Assembly (NCBI RefSeq): GCF_023707985.1
Contig: NZ_BRCF01000001.1
Span: forward strand, 431,967 to 495,966
Reading direction: 5' to 3'
Source of the DNA: Sporosarcina sp. NCCP-2716
GTDB lineage: Bacteria > Bacillota > Bacilli > Bacillales_A > Planococcaceae
Length of the DNA stretch: 64,000 nt
This document shows positions 49,667 to 59,152 of this stretch, piece by piece. Positions within the stretch are counted from its first letter, which is position 1, and each line of letters starts with the position of its first letter. The notes beneath the pieces were generated by a model that saw only the letters and a program-made list of their open reading frames with translations, made no database searches and was not told the DNA's origin. The translations under genes and the position numbers were made by a program.

Positions 49667-52297
49667 TTGAAGTCACTAACCGCATCCGAAATACGCAAAC
49701 TGTTCCTGGATTACTTTACGTCGAAAGGCCACGGAGTCGAGCCGTCCGCACCGCTCGTCCCGATCGATGACGCCTCCCTGTTATGGATCAACAGCGGTGT
49801 CGCCACACTGAAAAAATATTTTGACGGCCGTGTCGTGCCGACCAATCCGCGAATCGTCAACGCCCAGAAATCGATCCGTACGAATGATATCGAAAACGTT
49901 GGGAAAACCGCACGGCACCATACGTTCTTTGAAATGCTCGGCAACTTCTCGATTGGTGATTACTTCAAAAAAGAAGCGATTTTGTATGCTTGGGAGTTCC
50001 TGACGCACCCTGACTGGATCGGCTTCGACGGCGACCTGCTCTCCGTGACGATCCATCCGGAAGACGAGGAAGCGTATTTGATCTGGAAAGACGAAGTCGG
50101 GATTCCTGAAGATCGGATCATCCGTCTGGAAGGCAACTTCTGGGATATCGGGGAAGGACCGAGCGGCCCGAACTCCGAAATCTTCTACGACCGGGGTCCG
50201 TCTTACGGCGACGATTTTACAGACCCGGAGCTGTATCCAGGCGGTGAAAACGAACGTTACCTTGAAATCTGGAACTTAGTGTTCTCGGAATTCAACCATA
50301 ATCCGGACAACACCTATACCCCGCTGCCGAAGAAGAACATCGATACGGGTATGGGTCTCGAACGGATGGCGTCCGTTATCCAAGGAGTGCCGACCAACTT
50401 CGACACGGACCTGTTCCTGCCGATCATCCGGGCAGTGGAAGAAGTATCCGGTGAAACGTACGGCGAAAACGCTGAAAAGGATACAGCCTTCAAAGTGATC
50501 GCCGACCATATCCGGACTGTTGCGTTCGCGATCGGTGACGGGGCGCTGCCTTCGAACGAAGGACGCGGCTATGTGCTGCGCCGCCTGCTGCGCCGCGCGG
50601 TCCGCTTCGCGAAACAGCTCGGCATCAACCGTCCCTTCATGTATGACCTCGTGCCTGTCGTCGCGGACAAGATGGCTGATTTCTATCCGCAGGTGAAAGA
50701 GAAACAGGCATTCATCATGAAGGTCGTCAAAAATGAGGAAGACCGGTTCCACGAGACGCTGAACGAAGGGCTGCACCTGCTGACGGGCATCCTGGACAAA
50801 GCGAAACTCGATGCACAGCCGGTCGTCTCGGGTGCTGATGCGTTCCGTCTGTACGATACGTACGGGTTCCCGTTCGAACTGACCGAGGAATTCGCAGAGG
50901 AAGCAGGAGTCGCGGTCGATGAAAAAGGGTTCCGCGAAGAAATGGAAGCACAGCGGAACCGTGCACGGAGCGCGCGTCAGGACGTCGACTCGATGCACGT
51001 CCAGTCGGGTGTTCTCGGGGAACTCCACGAACCGAGTGAATTCATCGGCTATGATCAGCTGGAAAGCGAGTCGAAGATCACCGTCCTGCTGAAAGGCGGC
51101 CAACTGGCTGACCGGGCATCCGAAGGGGAAGAGATCCAGTTCCTCCTCGACCGGACACCGTTCTATGCGGAAAGCGGCGGACAGATCGCTGACAGAGGGA
51201 CGGTCGCGAACGACTCGTTCACAGCAGACGTGACATCCGTGAAAAAGGCGCCGAACGGTCAGCACCTGCATACGGCGGTCATCCGTTCCGGCGAGGTGTC
51301 GCCGATGACATTCGTCCGTGCGCAAGTGAACCGTGCGGATCGTGCACTGACAGTCAAAAACCACACGGCGACCCACCTGCTTCACCGCGCCCTGAAAATC
51401 GTCCTCGGCGAACATGTCAACCAGGCGGGGTCATACGTCGGTCCGGACCGCCTGCGCTTCGACTTCTCCCATTTCGGGCAAGTGACGAAAGAGGAGCTTG
51501 AGCAGATCGAACAGCTCGTCAACGAAAAGATCTGGGAGGACATCCCGGTGACGATCGAGCAGAAAGGGATCGAAGAAGCGAAGGACATGGGAGCAATGGC
51601 GCTGTTCGGAGAAAAATACGGAGACGTCGTCCGCGTCGTATCCGTCGGGGACTATTCGCTTGAATTGTGCGGCGGCTGTCACGTCCATGCGAGCGGTGAT
51701 ATCGGCATCTTCAAGATCGAGTCCGAGGGCGGCATCGGAGCGGGCACACGCCGTATCGAAGCGGTCACTGCGAAGCAGGCATACCGTTCGTTCAAGGAAG
51801 AGGAAGCTGTCCTCACCGAAGCGGCTTCCGTGCTGAAGACAAAGCCGAAAGAAGTGGCGGCGAAAGCGGAATCTCTGCTGGCGGATCACAAGGAGCTGCA
51901 GCGGGAGAATGATTCCCTGACAGCGAAACTCGGCAACAGCCAGCTGACGGACGTCCTGACAGCTGCAAAGCAGGTCGACGACATGACGGTGATCGCCGCA
52001 CGTGTCGACGCGAAAGACAACAATGCACTGCGTCAGATGATCGACGAACTGAAACAGAAAGTCGAAAAAGGGGTAATCGTCCTCGGATCTGCAGCCGACG
52101 GGAAAGTCATGCTCGCCGCCGGAGTGACCGAAGACCTGAAAGGCAGGCAGCATGCGGGCAAGATCGTCAGCTATGCCGCATCACTCTGCGGCGGAAAAGG
52201 GGGCGGCCGGCCGGATATGGCGATGGCCGGAGCAAAAGACGCCTCAAAACTTGATGAAGCGCTGCTTTCCGTGTATGATTATGTCAAATCTGTTTAA
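49667..52297 (+). CDS. alaS: Alanyl-tRNA synthetase
   Basis: 876 residues: class II catalytic domain (1-460), editing domain with [11 protein letters not shown] and [11 protein letters not shown] (zinc/His/Cys site), and C-Ala domain ending in [14 protein letters not shown]. Start is TTG, with GAGGAGGA 6 bases upstream. Expression is controlled by the T-box leader just upstream. Confidence 0.97.
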   Translation: MKSLTASEIRKLFLDYFTSKGHGVEPSAPLVPIDDASLLWINSGVATLKKYFDGRVVPTNPRIVNAQKSIRTNDIENVGKTARHHTFFEMLGNFSIGDYFKKEAILYAWEFLTHPDWIGFDGDLLSVTIHPEDEEAYLIWKDEVGIPEDRIIRLEGNFWDIGEGPSGPNSEIFYDRGPSYGDDFTDPELYPGGENERYLEIWNLVFSEFNHNPDNTYTPLPKKNIDTGMGLERMASVIQGVPTNFDTDLFLPIIRAVEEVSGETYGENAEKDTAFKVIADHIRTVAFAIGDGALPSNEGRGYVLRRLLRRAVRFAKQLGINRPFMYDLVPVVADKMADFYPQVKEKQAFIMKVVKNEEDRFHETLNEGLHLLTGILDKAKLDAQPVVSGADAFRLYDTYGFPFELTEEFAEEAGVAVDEKGFREEMEAQRNRARSARQDVDSMHVQSGVLGELHEPSEFIGYDQLESESKITVLLKGGQLADRASEGEEIQFLLDRTPFYAESGGQIADRGTVANDSFTADVTSVKKAPNGQHLHTAVIRSGEVSPMTFVRAQVNRADRALTVKNHTATHLLHRALKIVLGEHVNQAGSYVGPDRLRFDFSHFGQVTKEELEQIEQLVNEKIWEDIPVTIEQKGIEEAKDMGAMALFGEKYGDVVRVVSVGDYSLELCGGCHVHASGDIGIFKIESEGGIGAGTRRIEAVTAKQAYRSFKEEEAVLTEAASVLKTKPKEVAAKAESLLADHKELQRENDSLTAKLGNSQLTDVLTAAKQVDDMTVIAARVDAKDNNALRQMIDELKQKVEKGVIVLGSAADGKVMLAAGVTEDLKGRQHAGKIVSYAASLCGGKGGGRPDMAMAGAKDASKLDEALLSVYDYVKSV

Positions 52298-52377
52298 CTG
52301 AATTCAGCCGCCGGGTAGAGGGATGAAAACCAGTGTCCGGCCGGCTGGTCGGATGAATTGAAAGCGGGGTGTCGATT

Positions 52378-52650
52378 GTGAGTTCATATGACAAAACGAT
52401 GAAGTTCAATTTTCCTGAAGAATCGATGGAGCAGGAAGTAAAACAGGTTATGCTCCATGTTTATGAATCACTGGAGGAAAAAGGATACAATCCCATTAAT
52501 CAGCTTGTCGGCTACTTGCTGTCAGGCGATCCTGCTTATATTCCGCGTCATGAGGATGCACGAAACATGATCCGCAAATTGGAACGGGACGAAATACTGG
52601 AGGAATTGGTCAAGTTCTACATCCGTGAAAACGGAGGCAGCCAGAAGTGA
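52378..52650 (+). CDS. IreB family regulatory phosphoprotein (YrzL, UPF0297)
   Basis: 90 residues; small helical protein with conserved [20 protein letters not shown] and [18 protein letters not shown]. In Enterococcus IreB is a target of the Ser/Thr kinase IreK and affects cephalosporin resistance. A GTG start gives [11 protein letters not shown] as in homologues. ruvX overlaps its stop. Confidence 0.92.
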   Translation: MSSYDKTMKFNFPEESMEQEVKQVMLHVYESLEEKGYNPINQLVGYLLSGDPAYIPRHEDARNMIRKLERDEILEELVKFYIRENGGSQK

Positions 52651-53063
52651 GGACGATGGGGCTGGATGTAGGCTCCAAAACAGTCGGCGTCGCGGTGAGT
52701 GATGCCCTTGGCTGGACAGCGCAAGGAATCGAAACGATCAAGATCGATGAGAGTGCCGGGAACTTCGGCATGAAACGCATGAAAGAACTTGTGAAAGAGC
52801 ATAATGTCAGTTCCTTCGTCGTCGGCTACCCGAAAAACATGGACAATTCCACAGGACCAAGGGCGGAAGCATCCGAGCGGTATGCCGAAATGCTGAAAGC
52901 GAAATTCGGCCTGCCAGCTGTTCTTTGGGACGAGCGCCTGACGACAATGGCAGCCGAACGGACGCTCATCGAAGCGGACGTAAGCCGCAAGAAACGCAAG
53001 ACCGTCATCGATAAGATGGCCGCAGTCATGATCCTCCAAGGATTTCTTGACTCCAAAAACTAG
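52647..53063 (+). CDS. ruvX: RuvX/YqgF family Holliday junction resolvase-like nuclease
   Basis: 138 residues, RNase H fold. [15 protein letters not shown] (first Asp), [12 protein letters not shown] and LWDERLTT (Asp/Glu), [10 protein letters not shown] (final Asp). The family processes the 5' end of pre-16S rRNA and may act on junctions. GTG start overlaps yrzL; yrzB follows 13 bases after. Confidence 0.94.
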   Translation: MRTMGLDVGSKTVGVAVSDALGWTAQGIETIKIDESAGNFGMKRMKELVKEHNVSSFVVGYPKNMDNSTGPRAEASERYAEMLKAKFGLPAVLWDERLTTMAAERTLIEADVSRKKRKTVIDKMAAVMILQGFLDSKN

Positions 53064-53076
53064 ATGAGGTGATCAT

Positions 53077-53376
53077 ATGGAACACGGAATGGAAACAATG
53101 ACAATCGTCGATGAAAACGGCACCGAGCACGTATGCGAGGTTATTTTCACATTTGAATCGGAAGACTACGGCAAATCGTACGTCCTCTATCACGTCCTCG
53201 GCGACGAGCCGAAAGACGATGACGAAGAGATTGAGATCTTCGCGTCGAGCTTCGTACCATCGGAAGACGGCGAAGACGGCGACCTGATGCCTGTCGAATC
53301 CGACGAAGAGTGGGAAATGATCGAAGAAGTATTCGGTACATTCCTGGACGAGCAGGAAGAAGAAGAAGAAGAGTAA
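53077..53376 (+). CDS. yrzB: YrzB family protein (DUF1292)
   Basis: 99 residues, very acidic, ending in EEEEEE. Conserved core [19 protein letters not shown] then YVLYHV. No known catalytic motif. GATGAGGTGAT precedes the ATG. Position between ruvX and mltG matches B. subtilis; role unknown. Confidence 0.9.
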   Translation: MEHGMETMTIVDENGTEHVCEVIFTFESEDYGKSYVLYHVLGDEPKDDDEEIEIFASSFVPSEDGEDGDLMPVESDEEWEMIEEVFGTFLDEQEEEEEE

Positions 53377-53391
53377 GCCATACGCGCACGG

Positions 53392-53422
53392 ACGGAACGG
53401 TGCACACCGTTCCGTTTTTTTC
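53392..53422 (+). terminator. Intrinsic terminator after yrzB
   Basis: ACGGAACGGTG-CA-CACCGTTCCGT followed by TTTTTTT; loop very short, so the top pairs are probably open. Confidence 0.85.
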
Positions 53423-53483
53423 TTTGCTGGCAAGTTGCTGCTTTGACATGCATGTGATCCAACGAGAAAGAGGTGACACCCGG

Positions 53484-54608
53484 ATGGCGAAGGGGTCGAA
53501 AAAGGAAATTATGTTCGAACGGATGCAGGAGCAGAAGAAGGAAGTGCGGGTTGTCCGTAAAATTGTGTTCTGGATTGCATTGGCGCTGCTGGTCATCGTC
53601 GCAATCACCGGTTTTTTCGGCTACCGATACATAACAGGCGCCCTGCAGCCGATGGAGGAAGGGACGGAGAAGACAGTGAAGGTGGACATCCCGATCGGTT
53701 CAGGCCTTGACACCATCTCCCAGATCCTCGCAGAAAAGAAACTCGTCAAAAACGCAAAGATCTTCAAATACTATGCGAAAGTCAACAACGAAGCCGATTT
53801 CCAGGCCGGGACGTATGAACTCTCGCCGGCTATGACGCCGAACGAACTGCTGAAAAGCCTGAAAACCGGAAAAGTGTACAGAACCCCTGTCTTCACGATG
53901 ACCATTCCTGAAGGACTGACCGTCGACCAGATCGCGGAACGGGTTGCCTCGAAAACGGCGATCACAAAAGAGGAGTTCATGGCCTATATCGATGCCGATA
54001 CAACAATCGAGAATCTGCAGGCTGCCTATCCTGAAATCATTACCGACGAAGTGAAGAACAAAGAGATCCGCCACCCGCTGGAAGGCTATCTGTTCCCGGC
54101 GACATACCCGTTCTATGAAGAGAAGCCGACTGTCCAGACAATTGTCGAAACGATGCTGGAGGGCACGCAGGCGAATGTGACCCCGTATCTCGACACGCTT
54201 GCCGAAAAGAAGAAATCGGTCCATTGGCTGCTGACATTCGCATCCCTCCTGGAACGTGAAGCGACTGCCCAGGCGGACCGCCAGACCATCGCGAGCGTCT
54301 TCTACAATCGGCTGGCAGAGGATATGCCGCTTCAGACAGATCCGACCGTCCTGTACTCGCTCGGCGAGCATAAGGACAAGGTGACACATAAGGACCTGGA
54401 AGTGAAAAACGCCTATAATACGTACCAGAACAAAGGACTGCCGCCCGGCCCGATCGCAGCTCCCGGCGCGGAATCGATCGAAGCGGTCATCGACCCTTCC
54501 AATACCGGCTATTTCTACTTCCTGGCTGATAAAACAGGGAAGAACCACTTCGCCAAAACGTATGACGAGCACTTGAAGCTGAAGGCGCAGTATATCGACG
54601 GCAAGTAA
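53484..54608 (+). CDS. mltG: Endolytic murein transglycosylase MltG (YrrL)
   Basis: 374 residues: cytoplasmic basic tail, one membrane helix (about 25-46), a LysM-like region, and the YceG catalytic domain with EGYLFPATYPF, catalytic Glu in ASLLEREA, and TDPTVLYSLG. Cuts nascent glycan strands. The ATG after AAAGAGGTGACA is chosen; the frame stays open upstream but encodes an Arg-rich non-conserved stretch through the yrzB terminator. Confidence 0.95.
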   Translation: MAKGSKKEIMFERMQEQKKEVRVVRKIVFWIALALLVIVAITGFFGYRYITGALQPMEEGTEKTVKVDIPIGSGLDTISQILAEKKLVKNAKIFKYYAKVNNEADFQAGTYELSPAMTPNELLKSLKTGKVYRTPVFTMTIPEGLTVDQIAERVASKTAITKEEFMAYIDADTTIENLQAAYPEIITDEVKNKEIRHPLEGYLFPATYPFYEEKPTVQTIVETMLEGTQANVTPYLDTLAEKKKSVHWLLTFASLLEREATAQADRQTIASVFYNRLAEDMPLQTDPTVLYSLGEHKDKVTHKDLEVKNAYNTYQNKGLPPGPIAAPGAESIEAVIDPSNTGYFYFLADKTGKNHFAKTYDEHLKLKAQYIDGK

Positions 54609-54632
54609 TCCTGCACGAATGGAGTCAACAGC

Positions 54633-55268
54633 ATGACAACCTACGAAAGTTACCGAAAGAAGTTCGAAGGGGAGACGGATCCGCTGCTCGAGGAAATGGA
54701 AGCATATGCCGAGGAAAACCGGGTGCCGATCATGGACCGGAGCGGGCTGGACACATTCATCGGCCTGCTGACGATCCAGCAGCCGGCCCGGCTGCTGGAG
54801 ATCGGCAGCGCCATCGGCTACTCTGCGATCCGCCTCGCTCAAGGGTTCCAGGACCTTCACGTGTCGACGATCGAGCGGGATGACGAACGGCATGCAAAAG
54901 CGGAGGAGTACATCGGAAAGGCGCATCTCGGGGAACGCATCACCTTATTCCATGACGATGCGCTGCTCTTCGATACCCGTGAGCTTCCGTTCCCTCATTA
55001 TGATGCGCTCTTCATCGATGCGGCTAAAGGGCAGTACAAACGCTTTTTTGAAAAATACGAACCGTGCGTACCGAGCGGGGGCATCATCTATTGCGACAAC
55101 ATGTTCATGCATGGGCTTGCATTCCTCGAAGACGGGGATATCCCGAAACGGAGCCGTACGATGATCCGCAACCTGAAGAGTTTCACTGAATGGATCATGG
55201 CGCATCCCGGATTCCGGACGTCATTGCTTCCGGTCGGTGATGGTATTTTAATCGCCCGGAAATACTAA
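54633..55268 (+). CDS. trmR: tRNA 5-hydroxyuridine methyltransferase TrmR (YrrM)
   Basis: 211 residues, SAM-dependent O-methyltransferase. LLEIGSAIGYSAIRLA (motif I, about 53-68), a metal site in FIDAAKGQYKRFFEKY, and DNMFMHG. B. subtilis TrmR methylates ho5U34 to mo5U34. The prephenate-independent hydroxylation factors TrhP1/TrhP2, which follow trmR in B. subtilis, are absent here; udk comes next. Confidence 0.92.
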   Translation: MTTYESYRKKFEGETDPLLEEMEAYAEENRVPIMDRSGLDTFIGLLTIQQPARLLEIGSAIGYSAIRLAQGFQDLHVSTIERDDERHAKAEEYIGKAHLGERITLFHDDALLFDTRELPFPHYDALFIDAAKGQYKRFFEKYEPCVPSGGIIYCDNMFMHGLAFLEDGDIPKRSRTMIRNLKSFTEWIMAHPGFRTSLLPVGDGILIARKY

Positions 55269-55306
55269 GCGTGCCGAACGGGCCGGCAGAGGAGGAAATT
55301 GGATAG

Positions 55307-55945
55307 ATGGGAACGCAGAAACCGCTTGTCATCGGGATTGCAGGAGGCTCAGGTTCAGGGAAAACGAGTGTCACTAAAAAGATCCATCACGTTTTCAAGG
55401 AGCATTCTGTTGTCGTGATCGAACAGGATTTTTACTACAAGGACCAGTCACATTTGAAATTCGAGGAACGGCTTGCGACGAATTACGACCATCCGCTCGC
55501 ATTCGACACGGATCTGCTGATCGAAGACATCGAAAAGCTGCTCATCCGGCAGGCGATCGAAAAACCCGTCTACGATTATGCGCTCCATACCCGATCGTCG
55601 GAAACCATTCCGATCGATCCGAAAGACGTCATCATCCTGGAAGGCATCCTGATCCTCGAAGACCAGCGTCTCCGGAATCTCATGGACATCAAGCTGTTCG
55701 TCGATACCGATGCGGATCTGCGGATCATCCGGAGGATCCTTCGGGACATTAACGAACGCGGACGGACGATCGAATCGGTGATCGACCAGTACATGAGCGT
55801 CGTCCGGCCGATGCACAACCAATTCATCGAGCCGACGAAGCGGTATGCCGATATAATCATCCCGGAAGGCGGGCATAACGAAGTGGCCATAGACCTGATG
55901 GTAACGAAAATAAAAACAATTCTTGATTCTGGTAATGAATTGTAA
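55307..55945 (+). CDS. udk: Uridine/cytidine kinase
   Basis: Phosphorylates uridine and cytidine in pyrimidine salvage. 212 residues. P-loop [14 protein letters not shown] (about 13-26), substrate region YDHPLAFD, and [14 protein letters not shown] lid. GAGGAAATTGGAT precedes the ATG. A hairpin (55979-56017) separates it from greA. Confidence 0.96.
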   Translation: MGTQKPLVIGIAGGSGSGKTSVTKKIHHVFKEHSVVVIEQDFYYKDQSHLKFEERLATNYDHPLAFDTDLLIEDIEKLLIRQAIEKPVYDYALHTRSSETIPIDPKDVIILEGILILEDQRLRNLMDIKLFVDTDADLRIIRRILRDINERGRTIESVIDQYMSVVRPMHNQFIEPTKRYADIIIPEGGHNEVAIDLMVTKIKTILDSGNEL

Positions 55946-55978
55946 TATGATATTGTCAGATATTCATATAACAATCGC

Positions 55979-56017
55979 TATGTCGCATACCCTATCCTAG
56001 GTGCGACATATTATTTT
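55979..56017 (+). terminator. Intrinsic terminator of udk
   Basis: TATGTCGCA and TGCGACATA stem followed by TTATTTT. Confidence 0.7.
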
Positions 56018-56046
56018 GATGATTTTGCATAATGAGGAGTGAGGAA

Positions 56047-56520
56047 ATGGTTTCTGAAAAAAAATATCCGATGACACTTGCGGGAAAACAGAAATTAGAA
56101 GAAGAGCTTGATATGCTGAAGACGGTGAAGCGTAAAGAAGTGGTCGAGCGCATCAAGATTGCACGCAGCTACGGTGACTTGTCCGAGAACTCGGAGTACG
56201 ATTCCGCGAAAGAGGACCAGGCGTTCATCGAAGGGAAGATCTCCAGCCTGGAATCGATGATCCGCAATTCGGTGATCATCTCGGAGGCTACGGTGTCGGA
56301 TGATGCGCAGCTCGGCAGCACGGTGACGTTTAAGGAGATCCCGGACGGGGAAGCAGAGACGTATACGATTGTCGGCTCTGCGGAAGCGGATCCGCTGGAA
56401 GGTCTGATCTCCAATGATTCCCCGATTGCGAAAGGGATCCTCGGCCACAAAAAAGGCGACAAGGTAAAGATCATCACACCGGGCGGCGAAATGCAGGTCG
56501 AGATTACAGAAGTGAAGTGA
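56047..56520 (+). CDS. greA: Transcript cleavage factor GreA
   Basis: Rescues backtracked RNA polymerase. 157 residues: N-terminal coiled coil (about 10-75) whose tip has the acidic [13 protein letters not shown] loop, and a C-terminal FKBP-like domain ending [14 protein letters not shown]. The ATG after GAGGAGTGAGG is chosen; an ATG at 56032 overlaps this site. Confidence 0.96.
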   Translation: MVSEKKYPMTLAGKQKLEEELDMLKTVKRKEVVERIKIARSYGDLSENSEYDSAKEDQAFIEGKISSLESMIRNSVIISEATVSDDAQLGSTVTFKEIPDGEAETYTIVGSAEADPLEGLISNDSPIAKGILGHKKGDKVKIITPGGEMQVEITEVK

Positions 56521-56529
56521 CATAGAGAT

Positions 56530-56558
56530 GCCGCCTTCTAAAGAGGGGCGGCTTTTTT
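56530..56558 (+). terminator. Intrinsic terminator of greA
   Basis: GCCGCC ... GGCGGC stem followed by six T. Confidence 0.75.
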
Positions 56559-56614
56559 CGTGAAACATCATCCGCATCCAGACGTCCAATCGATAGATGC
56601 ATTGAGGAATGGAG

Positions 56615-57340
56615 ATGAAAGAAATGAGCGGACAAAAACCGGAATTCTCAAGAGTGCGTCGGAAACGTCAAAACAGTAAAGCGAATAAGATGCTGAATTG
56701 GATGATTGCAATCGTCGTCCTGCTGATCATCCTGGTCGGCGTGAAGATCATCGGCGGCGGCAGCAGTCCGGACAAGGAAAAGGCGGCAGTGACGGATCCG
56801 AAAGCAGAAGAAAATACGCTGCTCGATGATTCGGCGGACGACAAAGACAAAGCGGAAGCTGATACGGAGCAGGACGGAAAAGACGGAGCAGACGATAAAG
56901 GCGAATCCGGCAAGGAAACATCCGAAGGTACAGTGAAGGACGAAACGGAAGATGAGCAGCAGGACGCAGGTGAAGATACCAAGCAGGAAGGCACCGTTAC
57001 ATACAGCGCCAGTGAAGATGCAGTGGTCGACGAAACGATGACGAATTCGTCCTGGAAACCGATCGGCACCGAACAGTCCGGCAGCCATGTGTCCCTCTAT
57101 GACGGTACATCGAAAGACTGGCAGGAAAAGCAGCAGGCCCTTGCCTACGCGACAGGCCTGCCTGAGAACGACCTGATCTTCTGGAAGATCAAAAATGGAG
57201 GAAGCCCTCAAAAATCGATCGGCATCGTGTCGACGAAAGACAAATCGAAGAAATACCGGGTGTATCTGGAATGGGTGGATGGCGAAGGATGGAAACCTGT
57301 GCAGATGGATGTACTGAACACGCTCGATTTCAACTACTAA
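56615..57340 (+). CDS. yrrS: Membrane-anchored YrrS family protein (DUF1510)
   Basis: About 241 residues: basic cytoplasmic N terminus, one membrane helix (MIAIVVLLIILVGVKII), a long Asp/Glu/Lys-rich disordered linker (about 50-125), and a C-terminal DUF1510 domain (SSWKPIGTEQSGSHVSLYD and after). The start may be ATG 56609, 56615 or 56624. In B. subtilis pbpI precedes it and the two are linked; pbpI is missing here. Confidence 0.88.
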   Translation: MKEMSGQKPEFSRVRRKRQNSKANKMLNWMIAIVVLLIILVGVKIIGGGSSPDKEKAAVTDPKAEENTLLDDSADDKDKAEADTEQDGKDGADDKGESGKETSEGTVKDETEDEQQDAGEDTKQEGTVTYSASEDAVVDETMTNSSWKPIGTEQSGSHVSLYDGTSKDWQEKQQALAYATGLPENDLIFWKIKNGGSPQKSIGIVSTKDKSKKYRVYLEWVDGEGWKPVQMDVLNTLDFNY

Positions 57341-57365
57341 ACAAGACGGATGAGGGGATAGGATC

Positions 57366-58061
57366 ATGACAATTGGAATCATCGGTGCGATGGAAGAGGA
57401 AGTCGCGATACTGAAGGAAATGATGGAAGGGCCGAAAGAGACCGTGATTGCCGGCTGCCGGTTCTACGAAGGCAGGATCGCAGGCTGTGACGCGGTTCTC
57501 GTCCAGAGCGGCATCGGGAAAGTGAATGCGGCTATCGCCGCGACGCTCCTGCTTCAGCTGTTTTCACCTGAAGCGGTGCTGAACACCGGTTCCGCAGGCG
57601 GGATCGGCGACGGCCTGGAAGTGGGCACGGTAGTGCTTTCGACGGACGTCACCCACCACGACGCGGACGTCACGGCGTTCGGATACGCGCTCGGTCAGCT
57701 GCCGGGCGGCCCGGTCACATACCGGTCCGATGAGCGGCTGCTGGCGCTCGCTGCTGAAGCGGTGGAGTCTGTCGGCAGGCATGCTTCCGCTGCGGGCCTG
57801 ATCGCGTCCGGGGACGTGTTCATGAGCGATCCGGCAAGGGTGTTCACCGTGAAGGGGCAGTTCCCTGAACTCATCGCCGCTGAAATGGAAGCGGCAGCCG
57901 TCGGACAGGTCTGTCACGCGTTCGGCGTGCCGTTTGTCGTCATCCGTGCTCTCTCGGACATCGCAGGGAAAGAGTCCTCGGTGTCATTCGACGAATTCCT
58001 GCCGGCTGCTGCACAGCATTCTTCGGAAGTTGTTGCACAAGTCCTCTCGAAACTTTCGTGA
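57366..58061 (+). CDS. mtnN: 5'-methylthioadenosine/S-adenosylhomocysteine nucleosidase
   Basis: Cleaves MTA and SAH to adenine and the thioribose derivative, in the methionine cycle. 231 residues. GIIGAMEEEVAIL (catalytic Glu, about 3-15), NTGSAGGIG, and AEMEAAAVGQVCH (ribose-binding Met-Glu, about 172-184) with SDIAG (catalytic Asp). Last gene of block B. Confidence 0.96.
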   Translation: MTIGIIGAMEEEVAILKEMMEGPKETVIAGCRFYEGRIAGCDAVLVQSGIGKVNAAIAATLLLQLFSPEAVLNTGSAGGIGDGLEVGTVVLSTDVTHHDADVTAFGYALGQLPGGPVTYRSDERLLALAAEAVESVGRHASAAGLIASGDVFMSDPARVFTVKGQFPELIAAEMEAAAVGQVCHAFGVPFVVIRALSDIAGKESSVSFDEFLPAAAQHSSEVVAQVLSKLS

Positions 58062-58066
58062 CTTCG

Positions 58067-58075
58067 TGGTAGACT
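58067..58075 (+). promoter_or_regulatory. Extended -10 promoter for the 26-residue ORF
   Basis: TGG-TAGACT, 48 bases before the small ORF and just after the mtnN stop. No good -35. Confidence 0.3.
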
Positions 58076-58123
58076 GATGATAGGATGAAACTAATTATTC
58101 GTTAGAGCGAGGAGGCAAATCGT

Positions 58124-58204
58124 ATGCTGTTCCTGATGTTAGGTGTTTTTGTTATCATGTCCGCTCTTGCCGGCGTGATCATGTGGGAAGTTAGAGCGAA
58201 CTGA
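58124..58204 (+). CDS. Small membrane protein, 26 residues
   Basis: MLFLMLGVFVIMSALAGVIM followed by WEVRAN: one membrane helix and a short polar C terminus. The ATG has a strong site, GCGAGGAGG, 10 bases upstream, and a strong terminator follows 10 bases after the stop, so it looks like a complete expression unit. I do not recognise a family. A chance ORF is possible, but the site and terminator make translation likely. Confidence 0.6.
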   Translation: MLFLMLGVFVIMSALAGVIMWEVRAN

Positions 58205-58214
58205 GTGAATCAGG

Positions 58215-58257
58215 AAGACGTCTCCAGCGAGCGTACGAATGCTGGGGACGTCTTTTT
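58215..58257. terminator. Bidirectional terminator between the small ORF and sigK
   Basis: AAGACGTC-TCCAGC ... GCTGGG-GACGTCTTTTTAT; long stem with T-run on the plus strand and AAGA on the other. Confidence 0.85.
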
Positions 58258-58271
58258 ATCCGTGAAGGCCG

Positions 58272-58976
58272 TCAGTCTGCCGGCTGCTCGCGTTTGAACA
58301 GCTGATAGAGCTTGACGATCGCCCGTTTCTCGATCCGGGAGACATAGCTTCTTGAAATATTCAGCTGCTCCGCAATCTCTTTCTGGGTCATCGGCGTATC
58401 GTCGTGCAGACCGAACCGCTTTACGATGATCTCCAGTTCCCGTTCATCCAATTTGTCCAGGTGCCGGTAGAGCCGCTCTTTCTGCTCGTTGAATTCGGCA
58501 TGCTCGAACGGGGATTCGTCGTCCGTCTGCAGCAGGTCGCCGATCTCGAGCGACTGCCCTTCACTGTCCGTGCCGATCGGCTCGTGCAGGGAGATGTCTT
58601 TCTGTGTTTTCTTCTGGGTCCGCAAGAACATGAGGATCTCATTTTCGATACAGCGTGCAGCATAGGTCGCGAGTTTCGTCTTCCGGTCAGGTGTGTAGCT
58701 GGCGATGGCTTTCATGAGACCGATGGTGCCGATCGAAATGTAGTCATCGAGCTGTTCGTGCTTCGGATGGAACTTCTTGACGATATGGGCAACGAGCCGC
58801 ATGTTATGCTCGATTAGCTCATCACGGGCGTCTTCATCCCCCTCTGCCAGCCGCCTCAGGCACTCCGCCTCTTCTTCTTTCGAAAGGGGGCGTTTGAATG
58901 CCTGACCGCGGATGTATCCGAGCATAGCGGGGATTTCCAGCCAGAATTGGACGATTGCCAGTACCAGGCCGCTCAA
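58272..58976 (-). CDS. sigK: RNA polymerase sporulation sigma factor SigK, uninterrupted
   Basis: 234 residues. Region 2 (LIEHNMRLVAHIVKKF, SIGTIGLMKAI, KLATYAARCIENEILMFLR) and region 4 (EIAEQLNISRSYVSRIEKRA) are complete. The TTG start after AGGAGGTGG gives a hydrophobic pro-sequence of about 20 residues before YIRGQAF, aligning with the pro-sigma-K cleavage region. Drives late mother-cell genes. The gene is not split by a skin element. The frame extends upstream, but that part lacks a start site. Confidence 0.92.
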   Translation of the reverse strand: MSGLVLAIVQFWLEIPAMLGYIRGQAFKRPLSKEEEAECLRRLAEGDEDARDELIEHNMRLVAHIVKKFHPKHEQLDDYISIGTIGLMKAIASYTPDRKTKLATYAARCIENEILMFLRTQKKTQKDISLHEPIGTDSEGQSLEIGDLLQTDDESPFEHAEFNEQKERLYRHLDKLDERELEIIVKRFGLHDDTPMTQKEIAEQLNISRSYVSRIEKRAIVKLYQLFKREQPAD

Positions 58977-59005
58977 TGGGTCCACCTCCTGTGTCGTTGT
59001 CTGAC

Positions 59006-59035
59006 ATCCTATGCGGGCAGAAGTTGGCGTATCAC
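59006..59035 (-). promoter_or_regulatory. Candidate sigma-E type promoter for sigK
   Basis: Minus strand GTGATACG (59028-59035), 14 bases, CATAGGAT (59006-59013). The match to the sigma-E pattern is partial, so this is only a candidate. Confidence 0.3.
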
Positions 59036-59112
59036 AGTGGAATTTGGCGGACGGGCTGTCCTCTTCGGACAAGGAGACTGCAGCCCCGGCTTAGAAGGTT
59101 CTCTTACGGTTA

Positions 59113-59121
59113 TGATATAAT
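59113..59121 (+). promoter_or_regulatory. Extended -10 promoter for the yqeG operon
   Basis: TGA-TATAAT, a perfect extended -10 element, 31 bases before yqeG; the -35 region is weak. Confidence 0.55.
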
Positions 59122-59152
59122 GAGTGCGAAACCGCACAGTAACGGAGTGGAT

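Noticed and set aside
50276..51415. 379-codon open frame opposite alaS
   Set aside because: Antisense shadow of alaS with no ribosome binding site.
53310..53483. Upstream extension of mltG
   Set aside because: It would run through yrzB's end and its terminator, encodes an Arg-rich non-conserved stretch, and the ATG at 53484 has a good site.
58260..58980. Skin-type element or recombinase in sigK
   Set aside because: The sigK frame is continuous and no recombinase gene is near.
58977..59072. Upstream extension of sigK
   Set aside because: The TTG at 58976 has a perfect AGGAGGTGG site and gives a pro-sequence of the right length; the extension contains that site and the probable promoter.
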